Shown: piece by piece, positions 8,965-18,057 of the stretch
How positions within the stretch are numbered: the first letter of the stretch is position 1
How the letters are laid out: each line of letters starts with the position of its first letter
DNA from: Desulfuromonadales bacterium
Lineage (GTDB): Bacteria; Desulfobacterota; Desulfuromonadia; Desulfuromonadales; Geopsychrobacteraceae
NCBI GenBank assembly: GCA_019429255.1
Contig: JAHYIY010000023.1
Coordinates: 1 to 41,329, forward strand
Direction of reading: 5' to 3'
Length of the DNA stretch: 41,329 bases
Translations under genes and position numbers: made by a program
The notes under the pieces: model-generated
The model's input: the letters and a program-made list of their open reading frames with translations, nothing else
Database searches by the model: none
Told to the model about the DNA's origin: nothing

Positions 8965-10323
8965 TTGATACGCCCCTCCCAACAGGACGCCCGTTATATC
9001 GCTTACACTGTGCTGCTGCGCGTAGCCGATGGTGCCTGGTCTGATCTGGTCCTCGACAGTGAATTGAAGCGCTGTACCCTTGACCAGCGCGACCGGCGTT
9101 TTGTCACCGAACTGGTGTATGGCGTGCTGCGCTTGCGCGGGCGGATTGACTTTGCCCTCAGTTGTTTTTGCAACCAACCCTTGCCGCGTTTGCAAAGTGA
9201 GCTCCAGTGGCTGCTGCGCATCGGCGCTTATCAGTTGTTGGAGATGGATCGGGTGCCGGCCCACGCAGCAGTCGATGCTACTGTCGAGTTGGCGCGCAAA
9301 CTTGGATTGGCCAGTCTCACCGGCATTCTCAATGGCGTGCTGCGTGCCCTTGACCGCGGGCGCGATGACATCCCCTGGCCGCAACCGCAGCAGGTTCGCC
9401 CCTATCTGGAGCGGGTCTGCAGCCTGCCGACCTGGCTGGCGAAAGAAGTGATGCGTCTGCTCCCCAATCAGCAGGCGCGCGCCCTCGGCGAGGCTCTGGC
9501 CCAGCCGGCGCGCCAGAGCGTTCGCGTTAACACCCTCAAAACCGATCGCGACAGTTTCCTCGAGCTCCTTTGCGCCGCCGGTCACGAGGCGAGTGCTTGC
9601 ACCTTTGCGCCGGAAGGGGTAGTACTGGAACGGCGCGGCGAACAGCGGTTGCCGGGGGATGACGAAGGGCTCTACCAGGTTCAGGATGAAGCCAGTATGC
9701 TGATGGCGCACCTGCTTGATGCCCGTCCCGGTCAGAACATTCTCGATGCCTGTGCCGCGCCCGGTGGCAAAACCACCCATCTGGCAGCGCTGACGGCGAA
9801 TCAGGCCGAGATCGTCGCCGTCGATAAGTCACCCCAACGGGTCAAGCTGATTGAGCAGGGAGCGCGCCGCTTGGGGTGCAGCCATATCAGCGTCCACGCC
9901 TGGGACATGGCGGTAGCGGCTGATTTTCTCACCCCTGAAAGTTTCGATCGGGTGCTGCTTGATGCCCCCTGCAGTGGTATTGGCGTGCTGCGACGCAACC
10001 CGGAGGGGCGCTGGAATAAAACCGCCGCCGACTTGCGCCGGTTGGCCAGGTTACAGCAGCGCCTGCTCGCACAAACGGCGACACTGGTGCGACCCGGTGG
10101 TTTGTTGCTCTACTCGGTCTGCAGCTTCAGTCACATCGAGTCGGATGATGTGATCGATAATTTTATCGCTGAACACCCAAACTTTACCCTGGATCCCTTG
10201 CCCGCACAGTTGCCGGCGCACTGGGCGCCATTGTTTACCCCTGTTGGAACCCTGCGCACCTACCCCCATTGTCATGACGGGATGGACGCATTTTTTGCCG
10301 CGCGGTTGCGCCGCAGAGAGTAA
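8965..10323 (+). CDS. rsmB: 16S rRNA (cytosine-967-C5)-methyltransferase RsmB
   Basis: 452 aa, full length. The N-terminal NusB-like RNA-binding domain (about residues 1-140; DRRFVTELVYGVLR, ELARKLGLASLTGILNGVLR) precedes the SAM-dependent Fmu/NSUN methyltransferase domain. That domain shows DACAAPGGKTTHLA, the catalytic LLDAPCSGIGVLRRNP with the motif IV Cys, and the motif VI Cys in LLYSVCSFSHIES. The start codon is TTG (8965) with GAAGGAT upstream; no better ATG exists near the beginning of the conserved domain. It lies in the def-fmt-rsmB-rpe operon. Confidence 0.93.
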   Translation: MIRPSQQDARYIAYTVLLRVADGAWSDLVLDSELKRCTLDQRDRRFVTELVYGVLRLRGRIDFALSCFCNQPLPRLQSELQWLLRIGAYQLLEMDRVPAHAAVDATVELARKLGLASLTGILNGVLRALDRGRDDIPWPQPQQVRPYLERVCSLPTWLAKEVMRLLPNQQARALGEALAQPARQSVRVNTLKTDRDSFLELLCAAGHEASACTFAPEGVVLERRGEQRLPGDDEGLYQVQDEASMLMAHLLDARPGQNILDACAAPGGKTTHLAALTANQAEIVAVDKSPQRVKLIEQGARRLGCSHISVHAWDMAVAADFLTPESFDRVLLDAPCSGIGVLRRNPEGRWNKTAADLRRLARLQQRLLAQTATLVRPGGLLLYSVCSFSHIESDDVIDNFIAEHPNFTLDPLPAQLPAHWAPLFTPVGTLRTYPHCHDGMDAFFAARLRRRE

Positions 10324-10341
10324 AATAGCAAGGATATCACC

Positions 10342-11007
10342 ATGATGAAAATTGCCCCCTCGATCCTGTCTGCCGACTTTTCCCGCCTTGGTGACGAAAT
10401 CCGCGCCATTGAGCAGGGGGGAGCCGATTACGTTCACATCGATGTCATGGACGGTCATTTTGTCCCCAACATCACCATCGGCCCGTTGGTGGTCGATGCC
10501 GTGCGCCGCGTCACCGACCTGCCCCTTGATGTTCATCTGATGATTGAGAATCCGGATCGCTATGTCGGTGACTTTGCCAGGGCCGGCGCTGACCTGATTG
10601 TCGTTCACGTTGAAGCAACAACCCATCTCCATCGCACCATCCAATTGATCCGCTCCCTTGGTAAGAAAGCGGGCGTCTCCCTTAATCCGGCGACCTCTCT
10701 GTCAACCCTCGACATGATCTTGCCCGATCTCGACCTGGTGTTGCTGATGACGGTCAATCCCGGTTTTGGCGGTCAGTCGTTTATTGAAAACTGTCTGCCG
10801 AAGATTGCGCAACTGCGTCAGCGCATCGACCAGCTCGGCATGCCGATTGAGCTGGAAGTTGATGGCGGGGTCAAGATTGACAATATTGAGCGCATCGCTG
10901 CCGCCGGCGCAGATGTTTTTGTCGCCGGCAGTGCGGTTTTCGGTACCGGCGATTACGCCGCAACCATTCGCCAGTTGCGCGCTAACGCCTGCGCTGCCCG
11001 GGGCTGA
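10342..11007 (+). CDS. rpe: Ribulose-phosphate 3-epimerase
   Basis: 221 aa, a TIM-barrel enzyme interconverting ribulose 5-phosphate and xylulose 5-phosphate in the pentose phosphate pathway. It begins IAPSILSADFSRLGDE and contains the metal/catalytic segments HIDVMDGHFVPNITIG, DVHLMI, MTVNPGFGGQ and EVDGGV, plus the phosphate-binding end FVAGSAVFG. The second ATG (10345) is an alternative start. It lies 18 bp after rsmB in the same operon. Confidence 0.96.
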   Translation: MMKIAPSILSADFSRLGDEIRAIEQGGADYVHIDVMDGHFVPNITIGPLVVDAVRRVTDLPLDVHLMIENPDRYVGDFARAGADLIVVHVEATTHLHRTIQLIRSLGKKAGVSLNPATSLSTLDMILPDLDLVLLMTVNPGFGGQSFIENCLPKIAQLRQRIDQLGMPIELEVDGGVKIDNIERIAAAGADVFVAGSAVFGTGDYAATIRQLRANACAARG

Positions 11008-11037
11008 TTTAATCTGAAAAAACAATGGGAGAGCCTC

Positions 11038-11463
11038 ATGCGCCGTTTTTCGTTGTTGTCATTCTCTATCGTTTGTCTGTTGTTGTCCGGTTGTGCTGCC
11101 CTGACAGGTGGCGAGACAGCCAGTCTGCCGCAAATCGCTGAGCGTTTCACCGAAGCTATGCGCTGGAAGGACTGGTATGGTGCCGCCAAGTACGTCGAGG
11201 CAGAGCAGCGTGCAGCGTTTCTCGAGCAGTTCAAAGAGGATCCCGACCTGTTCGTGGTCGACAGCCAGATCCAGAATATCCATCCTGGAGCGACCGATGG
11301 GGTTGCCGAGGTCGCTTATCAGCTTGACTATTATCGTCTTCCCTCCAGCCGGATTGAGCGCTGGACCTGGGTGCAGCAGTGGCAGAAACAACCGGGTCGT
11401 TTTGCTGCAGAAAGGGTGTGGCTGGTCAGCAATCCACCACCGCCCCTGCCGTGGAATAGATAG
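11038..11463 (+). CDS. Putative lipoprotein of unknown function
   Basis: 141 aa. A type II signal peptide with basic start MRRF, a hydrophobic core and the lipobox LLSGC (Cys at about residue 19) predicts a lipid-anchored envelope protein. The mature part is a small soluble domain with several Trp residues (AMRWKDWYGAAKYVE; RIERWTWVQQWQ), which resembles small NTF2-like folds in length and layout; that is only an impression. GGGAGAG stands before ATG 11038 and it lies 30 bp behind rpe, so it may be the last gene of the def operon. Confidence 0.75.
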   Translation: MRRFSLLSFSIVCLLLSGCAALTGGETASLPQIAERFTEAMRWKDWYGAAKYVEAEQRAAFLEQFKEDPDLFVVDSQIQNIHPGATDGVAEVAYQLDYYRLPSSRIERWTWVQQWQKQPGRFAAERVWLVSNPPPPLPWNR

Positions 11464-11539
11464 TACCGCCGGCAGTTACAACAATTTGTTTTTGTTTGTT
11501 TTTGTGCTTGTTTTACTGCGTTTTTCCGGGAAAATTGGC

Positions 11540-11568
11540 TTGATTTAAAACCCTGGTTTGTGTTATCT
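11540..11568 (+). promoter_or_regulatory. Candidate sigma-70 promoter for sfrBA
   Basis: TTGATT (11540-11545), a 17-bp spacer and TTATCT (11563-11568) lie 125 bp before the sfrB start in an AT-rich stretch. The match is moderate. It would give a leader containing the hairpin at 11606-11624. Confidence 0.35.
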
Positions 11569-11605
11569 ACCTGCATACTGTATACGATCCAGTGAGTAAA
11601 AAATC

Positions 11606-11624
11606 GCCAGAAAATCTGGCTTTT
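11606..11624 (+). terminator. Terminator-like hairpin in the sfrB leader
   Basis: GCCAGA-AAA-TCTGGC followed by TTTT. The 6-bp stem is short, so it is either a weak terminator of the upstream lipoprotein transcript or an attenuator in the leader of sfrB, whose start lies 69 bp further on. Confidence 0.4.
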
Positions 11625-11692
11625 CCGCCCCATTGCGGGGTTCTCGATCTTCCAGTGTCAGGGCAGGTCGAAGCAGGTCAAAGGAGGCCGGT

Positions 11693-13720
11693 TTGTCGAA
11701 AGTTGCATTTTCCAGCTGGGGGAGACAGGTTGTTGATAATCGCCAGGGTGGCGATGCCGAAGTGCCGGTCGCCAAAAAGAAACTTCCGGTAACCTTTGAT
11801 GGCCAGAAAGAAATTGCCGCCTTTATGGGCTGGGATGGCCTGATTCTCAATGACCCTAATGTCGATGTGGTTGCCATGGCGGCAGAATACGCCCGCCGGG
11901 TTCAGGAAGATTTCTGTTGTGCCAAGTGCTCACCCGGTAAAAAAGGGACCCGCGTGATGCAGGACACCATGACGCGGATCGTCTCTGGGAAGGGGCGAGA
12001 GAGCGATCTGGAAACGATCGAGCAGATTGCTGAAGTCTTGCAGAACTGCAAGTGCACCCTGTGCCCGAGTTCAGCCGTTCCCATCGTAGATACGGTCAAG
12101 CACTTCCGCGATGATTACCTTGCCTACATCAATGGCACTCCGCGCAAAGCGGTAGCCGTTGATTACAAGGTCAAACTGACCGCCCCCTGTCAGGACAAAT
12201 GTCCTGCCCACATCGACATCCCTGCCTATATCGAAGCGATCAAGGACCGCCAGTTCGGCGAAGCCCTTGAGGTGATTCGTGAGAGCATGCCGTTGCCGGC
12301 AGTCTGCGGTCGCGTTTGTCCCCACCCCTGCGAAACTGCCTGCCGCCGTGCCAATGTGGATAATCCGATCAGTATCATGGTGCTCAAGCGCACCGCATCT
12401 GATTATGAATGGAAGCATCATCACCAACCACCGCTGCAGCCCAAACCGCGTAAAAGTAAAAAAGTTGCCATTGTCGGTGCCGGTCCGGCCGGTCTTGCTG
12501 CTGCCTATTATCTGGCAATGGAAGGCTATCCCTGCACCATCTATGAATCCCTGCCCGAAGGGTTCGGCGGTGGCATGATTGCAGTCGGCATACCGGCGTA
12601 CCGCATGCCGCGCCATGTCCTCCAGCGCGATATCGATATTATCTGCTCCCTGGGGGTAGAAATTATCTACGATACCCATGTCGGCCGCGATATCAGTCTG
12701 ACGCAACTCAAGGAAAAATTCGATGCCGTATTGTTGGCGCCCGGTGCTCATAAATCAAAACCAATGGGTGTTGAAGGGGAAAAAGACGGCTATCAGGGCT
12801 TTCTGGCCGGCGGTATCGAATTTCTGCGTGACGCCTATATGGGCAGACCGACCGGTATGGGGAAGAGGGTCTGTGTTGTCGGTGGCGGTAACACCGCGAT
12901 TGACTGCGTCCGGGTGGCCCTGCGCGAGGGTGCCGACGATGCCATTCTGCTTTATCGTCGGACGCGCAAGGAGATGCCCGCTGATTCCTGGGAAATTGAC
13001 GGTGCCGAAGAGGAAGGGGTGCAGTTTGAGTTTCTGATCCTGCCGAAAAAGATTATTGTTGACGATCAGCGCAAGGTCATCGGTGTTGAATGTGTGCGCA
13101 TGGAGCTGGGGGAGCCGGATGACTCCGGTCGCCGCCGGCCGCAACCGGTTGAAGGCAGTGAGTTTGTCGTTGAGTGCGACACCCTGATCCCGGCCATCGG
13201 CCAGGATCCCGAGCTCTCCTTTATCACCGAGGACACCGGCATTGCCATCACCAAGTGGAACACCGTGGTGACCAAGTATGTGCCTCTTAAAAATGCTGAA
13301 GGTCGCGATTTGAACGATGCCATGGGCAATCCTCTGTCGCGGATTCTGGTCACCGATATGGACGGTGTCTTTGCCTCCGGTGATGCGGAAATCGGTCCCT
13401 TGACCGTTGTCGCCTGTGTTGGCAATGCCCACCGCGCTGCCCGGGTGATTCAGCGCTGGCTCGAGGAAGGGGAGGCCTATCTGAGCGATGAGGATTTCCA
13501 CGAGGATATCCTGTCAAATCTGGGGGTGTACAATAAAGACGAGGAGGTTTCCTGGCTGGATGCTGTCGATCGTTTTCATCAGCCCGAGGTTCATGGCCGC
13601 GAGCGGGCAGCTAAAGGAAACTACACCGAGGTTGAACTCGGTTACACGGACACTGTGGCTGTACAGGAAGCTGAACGCTGCCTGCGCTGCTACCGGGTCT
13701 CGATGATTGCAATTCAATAA
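11693..13720 (+). CDS. sfrB: SfrB-like NAD(P)H oxidoreductase, glutamate synthase small-subunit type
   Basis: 675 aa from a TTG start at 11693 preceded by AAAGGAGG; this start gives the N-terminus (M)SKVAFSSWGRQ. A longer ATG start at 11633 has no such ribosome site. Domains in order: a NuoF-type Fe-S region (CCAKCSPGKKGTR, CKCTLCP, about residues 75-130), the GltD-type N-terminal Fe-S region (CQDKCPAHIDIP, CGRVCPHPCETACRR), FAD-binding VGAGPAGLAAAYYL, and NAD(P)-binding VVGGGNTAIDCVR. Geobacter sulfurreducens SfrAB is described as a cytoplasmic NADPH-dependent oxidoreductase with Fe(III) reductase activity in vitro. The same order and adjacency to the sfrA-like gene support this assignment. 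The physiological acceptor is not shown by sequence. Confidence 0.82.
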   Translation: MSKVAFSSWGRQVVDNRQGGDAEVPVAKKKLPVTFDGQKEIAAFMGWDGLILNDPNVDVVAMAAEYARRVQEDFCCAKCSPGKKGTRVMQDTMTRIVSGKGRESDLETIEQIAEVLQNCKCTLCPSSAVPIVDTVKHFRDDYLAYINGTPRKAVAVDYKVKLTAPCQDKCPAHIDIPAYIEAIKDRQFGEALEVIRESMPLPAVCGRVCPHPCETACRRANVDNPISIMVLKRTASDYEWKHHHQPPLQPKPRKSKKVAIVGAGPAGLAAAYYLAMEGYPCTIYESLPEGFGGGMIAVGIPAYRMPRHVLQRDIDIICSLGVEIIYDTHVGRDISLTQLKEKFDAVLLAPGAHKSKPMGVEGEKDGYQGFLAGGIEFLRDAYMGRPTGMGKRVCVVGGGNTAIDCVRVALREGADDAILLYRRTRKEMPADSWEIDGAEEEGVQFEFLILPKKIIVDDQRKVIGVECVRMELGEPDDSGRRRPQPVEGSEFVVECDTLIPAIGQDPELSFITEDTGIAITKWNTVVTKYVPLKNAEGRDLNDAMGNPLSRILVTDMDGVFASGDAEIGPLTVVACVGNAHRAARVIQRWLEEGEAYLSDEDFHEDILSNLGVYNKDEEVSWLDAVDRFHQPEVHGRERAAKGNYTEVELGYTDTVAVQEAERCLRCYRVSMIAIQ

Positions 13721-13801
13721 AAACATACAATGGCTGGGTACGGCAGTGTCTGTCATGACGTGCCGTAAATGAAGTCCGCCAGTATTCGAGGTGAACACAA
13801 T

Positions 13802-16351
13802 ATGGTCAATCTGACGATAGACGGCAAGGCGACAAGGGTCCCCCAAGGCTCAACGATACTTGAAGCTGCCCGGCAACTGAATATTCATATTCCAACCCTG
13901 TGCTGGCTGAAAAAAATCTCGACCACAGGTGCCTGTCGTATCTGTGCCGTTGAAATCACCGGCGTCGATCGTCCCATGACCGCCTGTAATACCCCGGTCA
14001 AGGAAGGGATCGTTGTCACCACCCAATCAGAATCCCTGACCCGTATTCGCAAGCAGATTATGGAGTTGATTCTGCTCAACCATCCCCTTGACTGTCCGGT
14101 CTGCGATGCCGCAGGAGAGTGTGATCTGCAGGACACCTGCTTTGAGCTGGGGGTCAATCGTCAGCATTTTCAGGCGGAGGATGTCAACCCGCCGACCATT
14201 GACCACTGGCCGCTGATTCAGCAGGTACCCTCGCGCTGTGTCATGTGTGAAAAGTGTGTCAAGGTCTGCCACGAGCTGATCGGTGCCGATGCTTTGTTTG
14301 TCAATGACAAGGGGGATCGTGCCTACATCGACAAGCGTGTTGAAAACTGTATTTATTGCGGTAACTGTGTGTCCGTCTGTCCGACCGGGACGATGATTTC
14401 CAAGCCGTTCAAGTTTAAGGCGCGCCCATGGGAACTGCGTAAAACCAAATCGATCTGCACCTTGTGCCCAAGCCAGTGCCAGATTGATATACATGTTAAA
14501 AACAATGAAATTTACCGGATCACCTCCGATGAGGCTACCACCAGTCATCAGGGGACCCTTTGTATCGGTGGATTTTTTGGTTACGGCTACGTCAACAATG
14601 ACAAACGCCTGACCACGCCACGTGTTGGTGAGAAAGATGTTTCCTGGGATGATGCGCTGAGCTACCTGACTAACGAGATTAAGCGAATTAAAAAAGAGCA
14701 CGGCCCGGCGGCTATTGCCGGGCTCTCTTCACCCCGTTTAAGTAACGAAGAAAACTACCTGTTTCAGAAGTTGTTCCGTGCTGCTATCGGCAGCAACAAT
14801 ATTGATTCAGAAGCCCGTTTTGGTGCTCTGCGTTCCTTGCGTGCCCTGAACAAGGGAATTGGTCTGCGTGGTGCCAGTAATCGTCTGGAGACGATTGGGC
14901 GTGCTGATGCAGTGCTGGTTTTCGGCGCTGATCCCAGTGCTGAAGCCCCTGCCGTTGATTGGCAGATTCAGAATGCGGTGCGCCGCGGCGAGGGCAAGCT
15001 GATTATTGCCAATATGCGTCAGATCCACCTGACCCGGTTTGCCAACAGCCAGTTGACCTATCAGCCCGGCAGTGACATCGAGCTGGCCCAGGGATTGGCA
15101 AAGTTACTGCTGGAGGGGGATTTGGTCGATCATGACTACCTCAATCGTACCGTTGAAAATCTCGATGAACTCAAAGAAGATCTGGCCAAAGTCGATCTGG
15201 ATCAGATCATCAGCGCAACCGGTCTGAGTTTACAACAGTTGCAGGAGGCCGCCACACTGATCGGTAACGCCACCAACGTTGCGGTGATTTTCGGCTCCGA
15301 TATTCACAAGTCTGGCAATGGTGTCGCCAAGGCGGCAGCGGTCAGCAATCTGGCCATCGTCTGTGGTGCCCTGCGCAATGAGAGCGGGCTCTACCCCCTC
15401 GACGCAAAGGGCAACACCCAGGGTCTGTTGGATATGGGTGTTTACCCCGAATCCCTGCCGGGTTATCAGTCCTACGGCGCAAACAGAGAGGGTTTTGAAA
15501 AAGCCTGGGGGTGCAAACTGCCGGATGGTGGCCTGGATGCCGATGGTATTCTTAAAGGGATCGAGGCCGGCAATATCCGTTTCCTCTATCTGGCTGCGGT
15601 CAATCCTCTGTCTTTCCCCAACAGTACACGCTGGTTTAATGCCTTGAAACAGCTGGAAATACTTGTCGTCCAGGATATCTTCCCCTCGGCTGTTACTGCG
15701 TTGGCTACGGTCCTTCTGCCGGGTGCCACTTTTGCTGAAAAAGACGGCAGCTTCACCTCCCTCGACCAGACCGTCCGTACCGTCCGTCAGGCTCTTCATC
15801 CGGTGGGTGAGAGCCGTGCCGATGCCGCCATCTTTGCTGAACTGCTCGGTCGACTGACAAATTCGCCGACCCTGTACAACCAGCATGCGGTGGTTCAGGA
15901 GGTTCAGTCCCTGACTGATCTCTACCAGGATATCTGTTTTACCCACAAGGACTGGTATGCCTGCCTGAAGCAGGGACATCAGGTGACGAACAAGAGCCTG
16001 GTTTATCAGCCGATCAGCGTTAAGGAAGAGGCAAAGGGGCTGCAATTGCTGGTGGGTTCTTCAATGAGCCATTTTGGCACGACGACAACCTTTGCGCCGG
16101 CGATCTGTGAAGTTGAACCGGAAGGCCTGCTGAATGTCAGTGCTGAGGACGCCAAAGAGGTTGCCGTGCGTGACGGTGAAAAGCTCAAGATAACGGGTAT
16201 CACCGGTGTTTCTGTGGTTGCCCGGGTGAACATCTCCCCGAACATTCCTAAAGGATTGATCTACAGCAGCGCTAACTTCACCGTAGCAGGCCTTACTGGC
16301 TTGCTGGCCGATGGCGATAACCGCACGGCGGTTCAGGTAGAACGAGCCTGA
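13802..16351 (+). CDS. sfrA: SfrA-like NuoG/formate dehydrogenase alpha-type Fe-S subunit
   Basis: 849 aa. ATG 13802 follows GAGGTGA and is preferred over the upstream in-frame start at 13769. Domains: an N-terminal 2Fe-2S ferredoxin (CWLKKISTTGACRICAVE, C at about 75), a NuoG-type His/Cys 4Fe-4S segment (HPLDCPVCDAAGECDLQ), two 4Fe-4S motifs (CVMCEKCVKVCHE, CIYCGNCVSVCPTG), a further 4Fe-4S CTLCPSQCQ, then a molybdopterin-oxidoreductase-like domain. Where formate dehydrogenases have the Cys/Sec molybdenum ligand, this protein reads NNIDSEARFGALRS. A bound Mo cofactor is therefore unlikely and it resembles NuoG. It follows sfrB after 81 bp that include a small hairpin (ACGGCA/TGCCGT near 13740-13768). 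Confidence 0.82.
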   Translation: MVNLTIDGKATRVPQGSTILEAARQLNIHIPTLCWLKKISTTGACRICAVEITGVDRPMTACNTPVKEGIVVTTQSESLTRIRKQIMELILLNHPLDCPVCDAAGECDLQDTCFELGVNRQHFQAEDVNPPTIDHWPLIQQVPSRCVMCEKCVKVCHELIGADALFVNDKGDRAYIDKRVENCIYCGNCVSVCPTGTMISKPFKFKARPWELRKTKSICTLCPSQCQIDIHVKNNEIYRITSDEATTSHQGTLCIGGFFGYGYVNNDKRLTTPRVGEKDVSWDDALSYLTNEIKRIKKEHGPAAIAGLSSPRLSNEENYLFQKLFRAAIGSNNIDSEARFGALRSLRALNKGIGLRGASNRLETIGRADAVLVFGADPSAEAPAVDWQIQNAVRRGEGKLIIANMRQIHLTRFANSQLTYQPGSDIELAQGLAKLLLEGDLVDHDYLNRTVENLDELKEDLAKVDLDQIISATGLSLQQLQEAATLIGNATNVAVIFGSDIHKSGNGVAKAAAVSNLAIVCGALRNESGLYPLDAKGNTQGLLDMGVYPESLPGYQSYGANREGFEKAWGCKLPDGGLDADGILKGIEAGNIRFLYLAAVNPLSFPNSTRWFNALKQLEILVVQDIFPSAVTALATVLLPGATFAEKDGSFTSLDQTVRTVRQALHPVGESRADAAIFAELLGRLTNSPTLYNQHAVVQEVQSLTDLYQDICFTHKDWYACLKQGHQVTNKSLVYQPISVKEEAKGLQLLVGSSMSHFGTTTTFAPAICEVEPEGLLNVSAEDAKEVAVRDGEKLKITGITGVSVVARVNISPNIPKGLIYSSANFTVAGLTGLLADGDNRTAVQVERA

Positions 16352-16374
16352 TCGGCGTTCGTCACATCCTGCAC

Positions 16375-16403
16375 AAAAAAGCCCGGTTCTGCCGGGTTTT
16401 TTT
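16375..16403. terminator. Bidirectional rho-independent terminator between sfrA and mltG
   Basis: A6-GCCCGG-TTCT-GCCGGG-T7 lies between convergent genes. The GC stem flanked by A and T runs can terminate transcription on both strands. It begins 23 bp after the sfrA stop and ends 29 bp before the mltG stop. Confidence 0.88.
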
Positions 16404-16432
16404 GTGGCAAAAAGGATATTGCTCTGAAATGG

Positions 16433-17428
16433 TCAGCGTCCATTGCGCAGGTATTTCTGCACCGCGTTATTATGTTCGCGCAGGGTGCGGGAAAAGTGGT
16501 GGCTGCCGTCACCACGCGAGACAAAATAATAATAATCGGAAGTTTCCGGGAAGACTGCGGCATAGAGAGCCGGGCGTCCCGGACTGGCAATCGGCCCGGG
16601 CGGCAAACCATAGATGATATAGGTATTGTAGGGGGTAGGGGTGTTCAGGTGACGGCGGGTAATGGTGCCGGAATAATCCTCGACGCCATAGATGACCGTC
16701 GGATCGGTCTGCAGGCGCATGTTGATCGCCAGGCGGTTATGAAACACCGAAGAGATCAACGGCATCTCTGCAACCACGCCGGTTTCTTTTTCAATCAGGG
16801 AAGCCAGGGTCACATGTTGATGTAGCGACAGTCCCAGTTGGCGCGCAGCTTCACGTTTTTCTGCGCTTAGGTTGAGCTGAAACTGCTCGACCATCATGCG
16901 CAGCAGGGCGGCTTCCGTCGTGCCCGGTACAAAGTGATAGGTTTCGGGAAAAAGATAGCCTTCCAGACTGTCGGCGTCAATCCCGAGGCTGGCGATAAAT
17001 TCCTGATCACGCGCAAGTTGCCATAATCGAGCTGCCTCGCCATGTCCCGATTCGACAATCCGTTCAATAATCTGCTGCAGGTTAAAGCCCTCAGGAATAG
17101 TCAGATTGACCCGGTCGACATCGCCCCGTACCAGTCGCTGCAGAATGTTTTCTGCGGTGGCTGGTAGAGCAAAGGTGTAGTGCCCGGCCTGAATCTGTTG
17201 CTCCTGGTCGTGCCATTTGGCCAGCAGGCGCAGCAATAAGGCATGGCTGATGACCCCTTGTTCTTCAAGCTGGCGTGCTACTCGCTGCAGGCTGCTTCCC
17301 GGGGTGACCTCAAGGGTTACGGTTTCAGGTGGGGTGACCGGGGTTGTCAGCAGCCACCAACCGCCAAGCGCTAATCCACAGCTGAGCAGAACTATCAGAA
17401 TAATCAGGACCAGTAAAAGCCGACGCAT
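16433..17428 (-). CDS. mltG: Endolytic peptidoglycan transglycosylase MltG
   Basis: 331 aa, YceG family. An N-terminal membrane anchor (residues about 3-28) places the enzyme in the periplasm, where it cuts nascent glycan strands. A LysM-like region (VTPGSSLQRVARQLEEQGVI) is followed by the catalytic domain with LASLIEKETGV (Glu213/Glu215 region), MRLQTDPTVIYG and the conserved NTPSPYNTY-like segment NTPTPYNTY. It begins 12 bp after plsY, and with no clear Shine-Dalgarno of its own it may be translationally coupled to it. Confidence 0.93.
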   Translation of the reverse strand: MRRLLLVLIILIVLLSCGLALGGWWLLTTPVTPPETVTLEVTPGSSLQRVARQLEEQGVISHALLLRLLAKWHDQEQQIQAGHYTFALPATAENILQRLVRGDVDRVNLTIPEGFNLQQIIERIVESGHGEAARLWQLARDQEFIASLGIDADSLEGYLFPETYHFVPGTTEAALLRMMVEQFQLNLSAEKREAARQLGLSLHQHVTLASLIEKETGVVAEMPLISSVFHNRLAINMRLQTDPTVIYGVEDYSGTITRRHLNTPTPYNTYIIYGLPPGPIASPGRPALYAAVFPETSDYYYFVSRGDGSHHFSRTLREHNNAVQKYLRNGR

Positions 17429-17440
17429 AGATATAGAGAT

Positions 17441-18025
17441 CTAAAAGTTAAAGCGGTTTTCCGTACCGCTCCGCAGGCGCTTGATGTTGTCTTTGTGGCG
17501 CCAGATGACAATTGCAGCGATGACCAGGGTAACAGTAAAAATCGGCCACGAGCCGGTGGTAAGATGGATCGCCGGGGCTATAGCGGCTGCGGCGGCGATG
17601 GATGCCAGAGAGATATAGCGCCAGCGCCATAAAAAAAGTACAAACACGACCAGTGCCGTCAGCACCGCCAGCGGAGAGAACACCAGAAAAATCCCGAGGG
17701 CGGTAGCGACCCCCTTGCCCCCCTTGAAACCCAGATATACCGGGTAGCAGTGGCCGACAAAAGCCGCCAATGCCACCAGCGCCAGAGCCGTTCCGGTCAA
17801 GTCAAATGCCTGCTGGGCGATGACCACCGGGACTACACCCTTAAGGCAATCGCCAATCAGCGTGATAATGCCGAGTTTGCGCCCGGCCACTCGGTAGACA
17901 TTGGTCGCACCAATGTTGCCACTGCCGGCTTTGCGGATGTCTTCCTTGCCGAGCCGGCGCGTCAGGATAAGGCCGGTAGGGATGGCGCCGAACAGATAGG
18001 CACAGATGGCCAGAACAACCAGCAT
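17441..18025 (-). CDS. plsY: Acyl-phosphate:glycerol-3-phosphate acyltransferase PlsY
   Basis: 194 aa integral membrane enzyme making lysophosphatidic acid from acyl-phosphate and glycerol 3-phosphate. The three cytoplasmic motifs are visible: SGNIGATNVYR, GHCYPVYLGFKGGKGVATALG and the C-terminal WRHKDNIKRL. There are about five membrane segments. GGGAGAA precedes ATG 18025. It lies 32 bp behind the NifU-like gene and directly ahead of mltG, forming a minus-strand group. Confidence 0.95.
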   Translation of the reverse strand: MLVVLAICAYLFGAIPTGLILTRRLGKEDIRKAGSGNIGATNVYRVAGRKLGIITLIGDCLKGVVPVVIAQQAFDLTGTALALVALAAFVGHCYPVYLGFKGGKGVATALGIFLVFSPLAVLTALVVFVLFLWRWRYISLASIAAAAAIAPAIHLTTGSWPIFTVTLVIAAIVIWRHKDNIKRLRSGTENRFNF

Positions 18026-18057
18026 GTATTCATTCTCCCAAAAAGAGGGTAACAGTC

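Noticed and set aside
8890-9780. 296-codon minus-strand frame
   Set aside because: Lies antisense to rsmB catalytic and RNA-binding domains; no ribosome site or domain.
13740-13769. Intrinsic terminator between sfrB and sfrA
   Set aside because: A short stem ACGGCA/TGCCGT exists but lacks a T tract, and the genes are expected to be co-transcribed.
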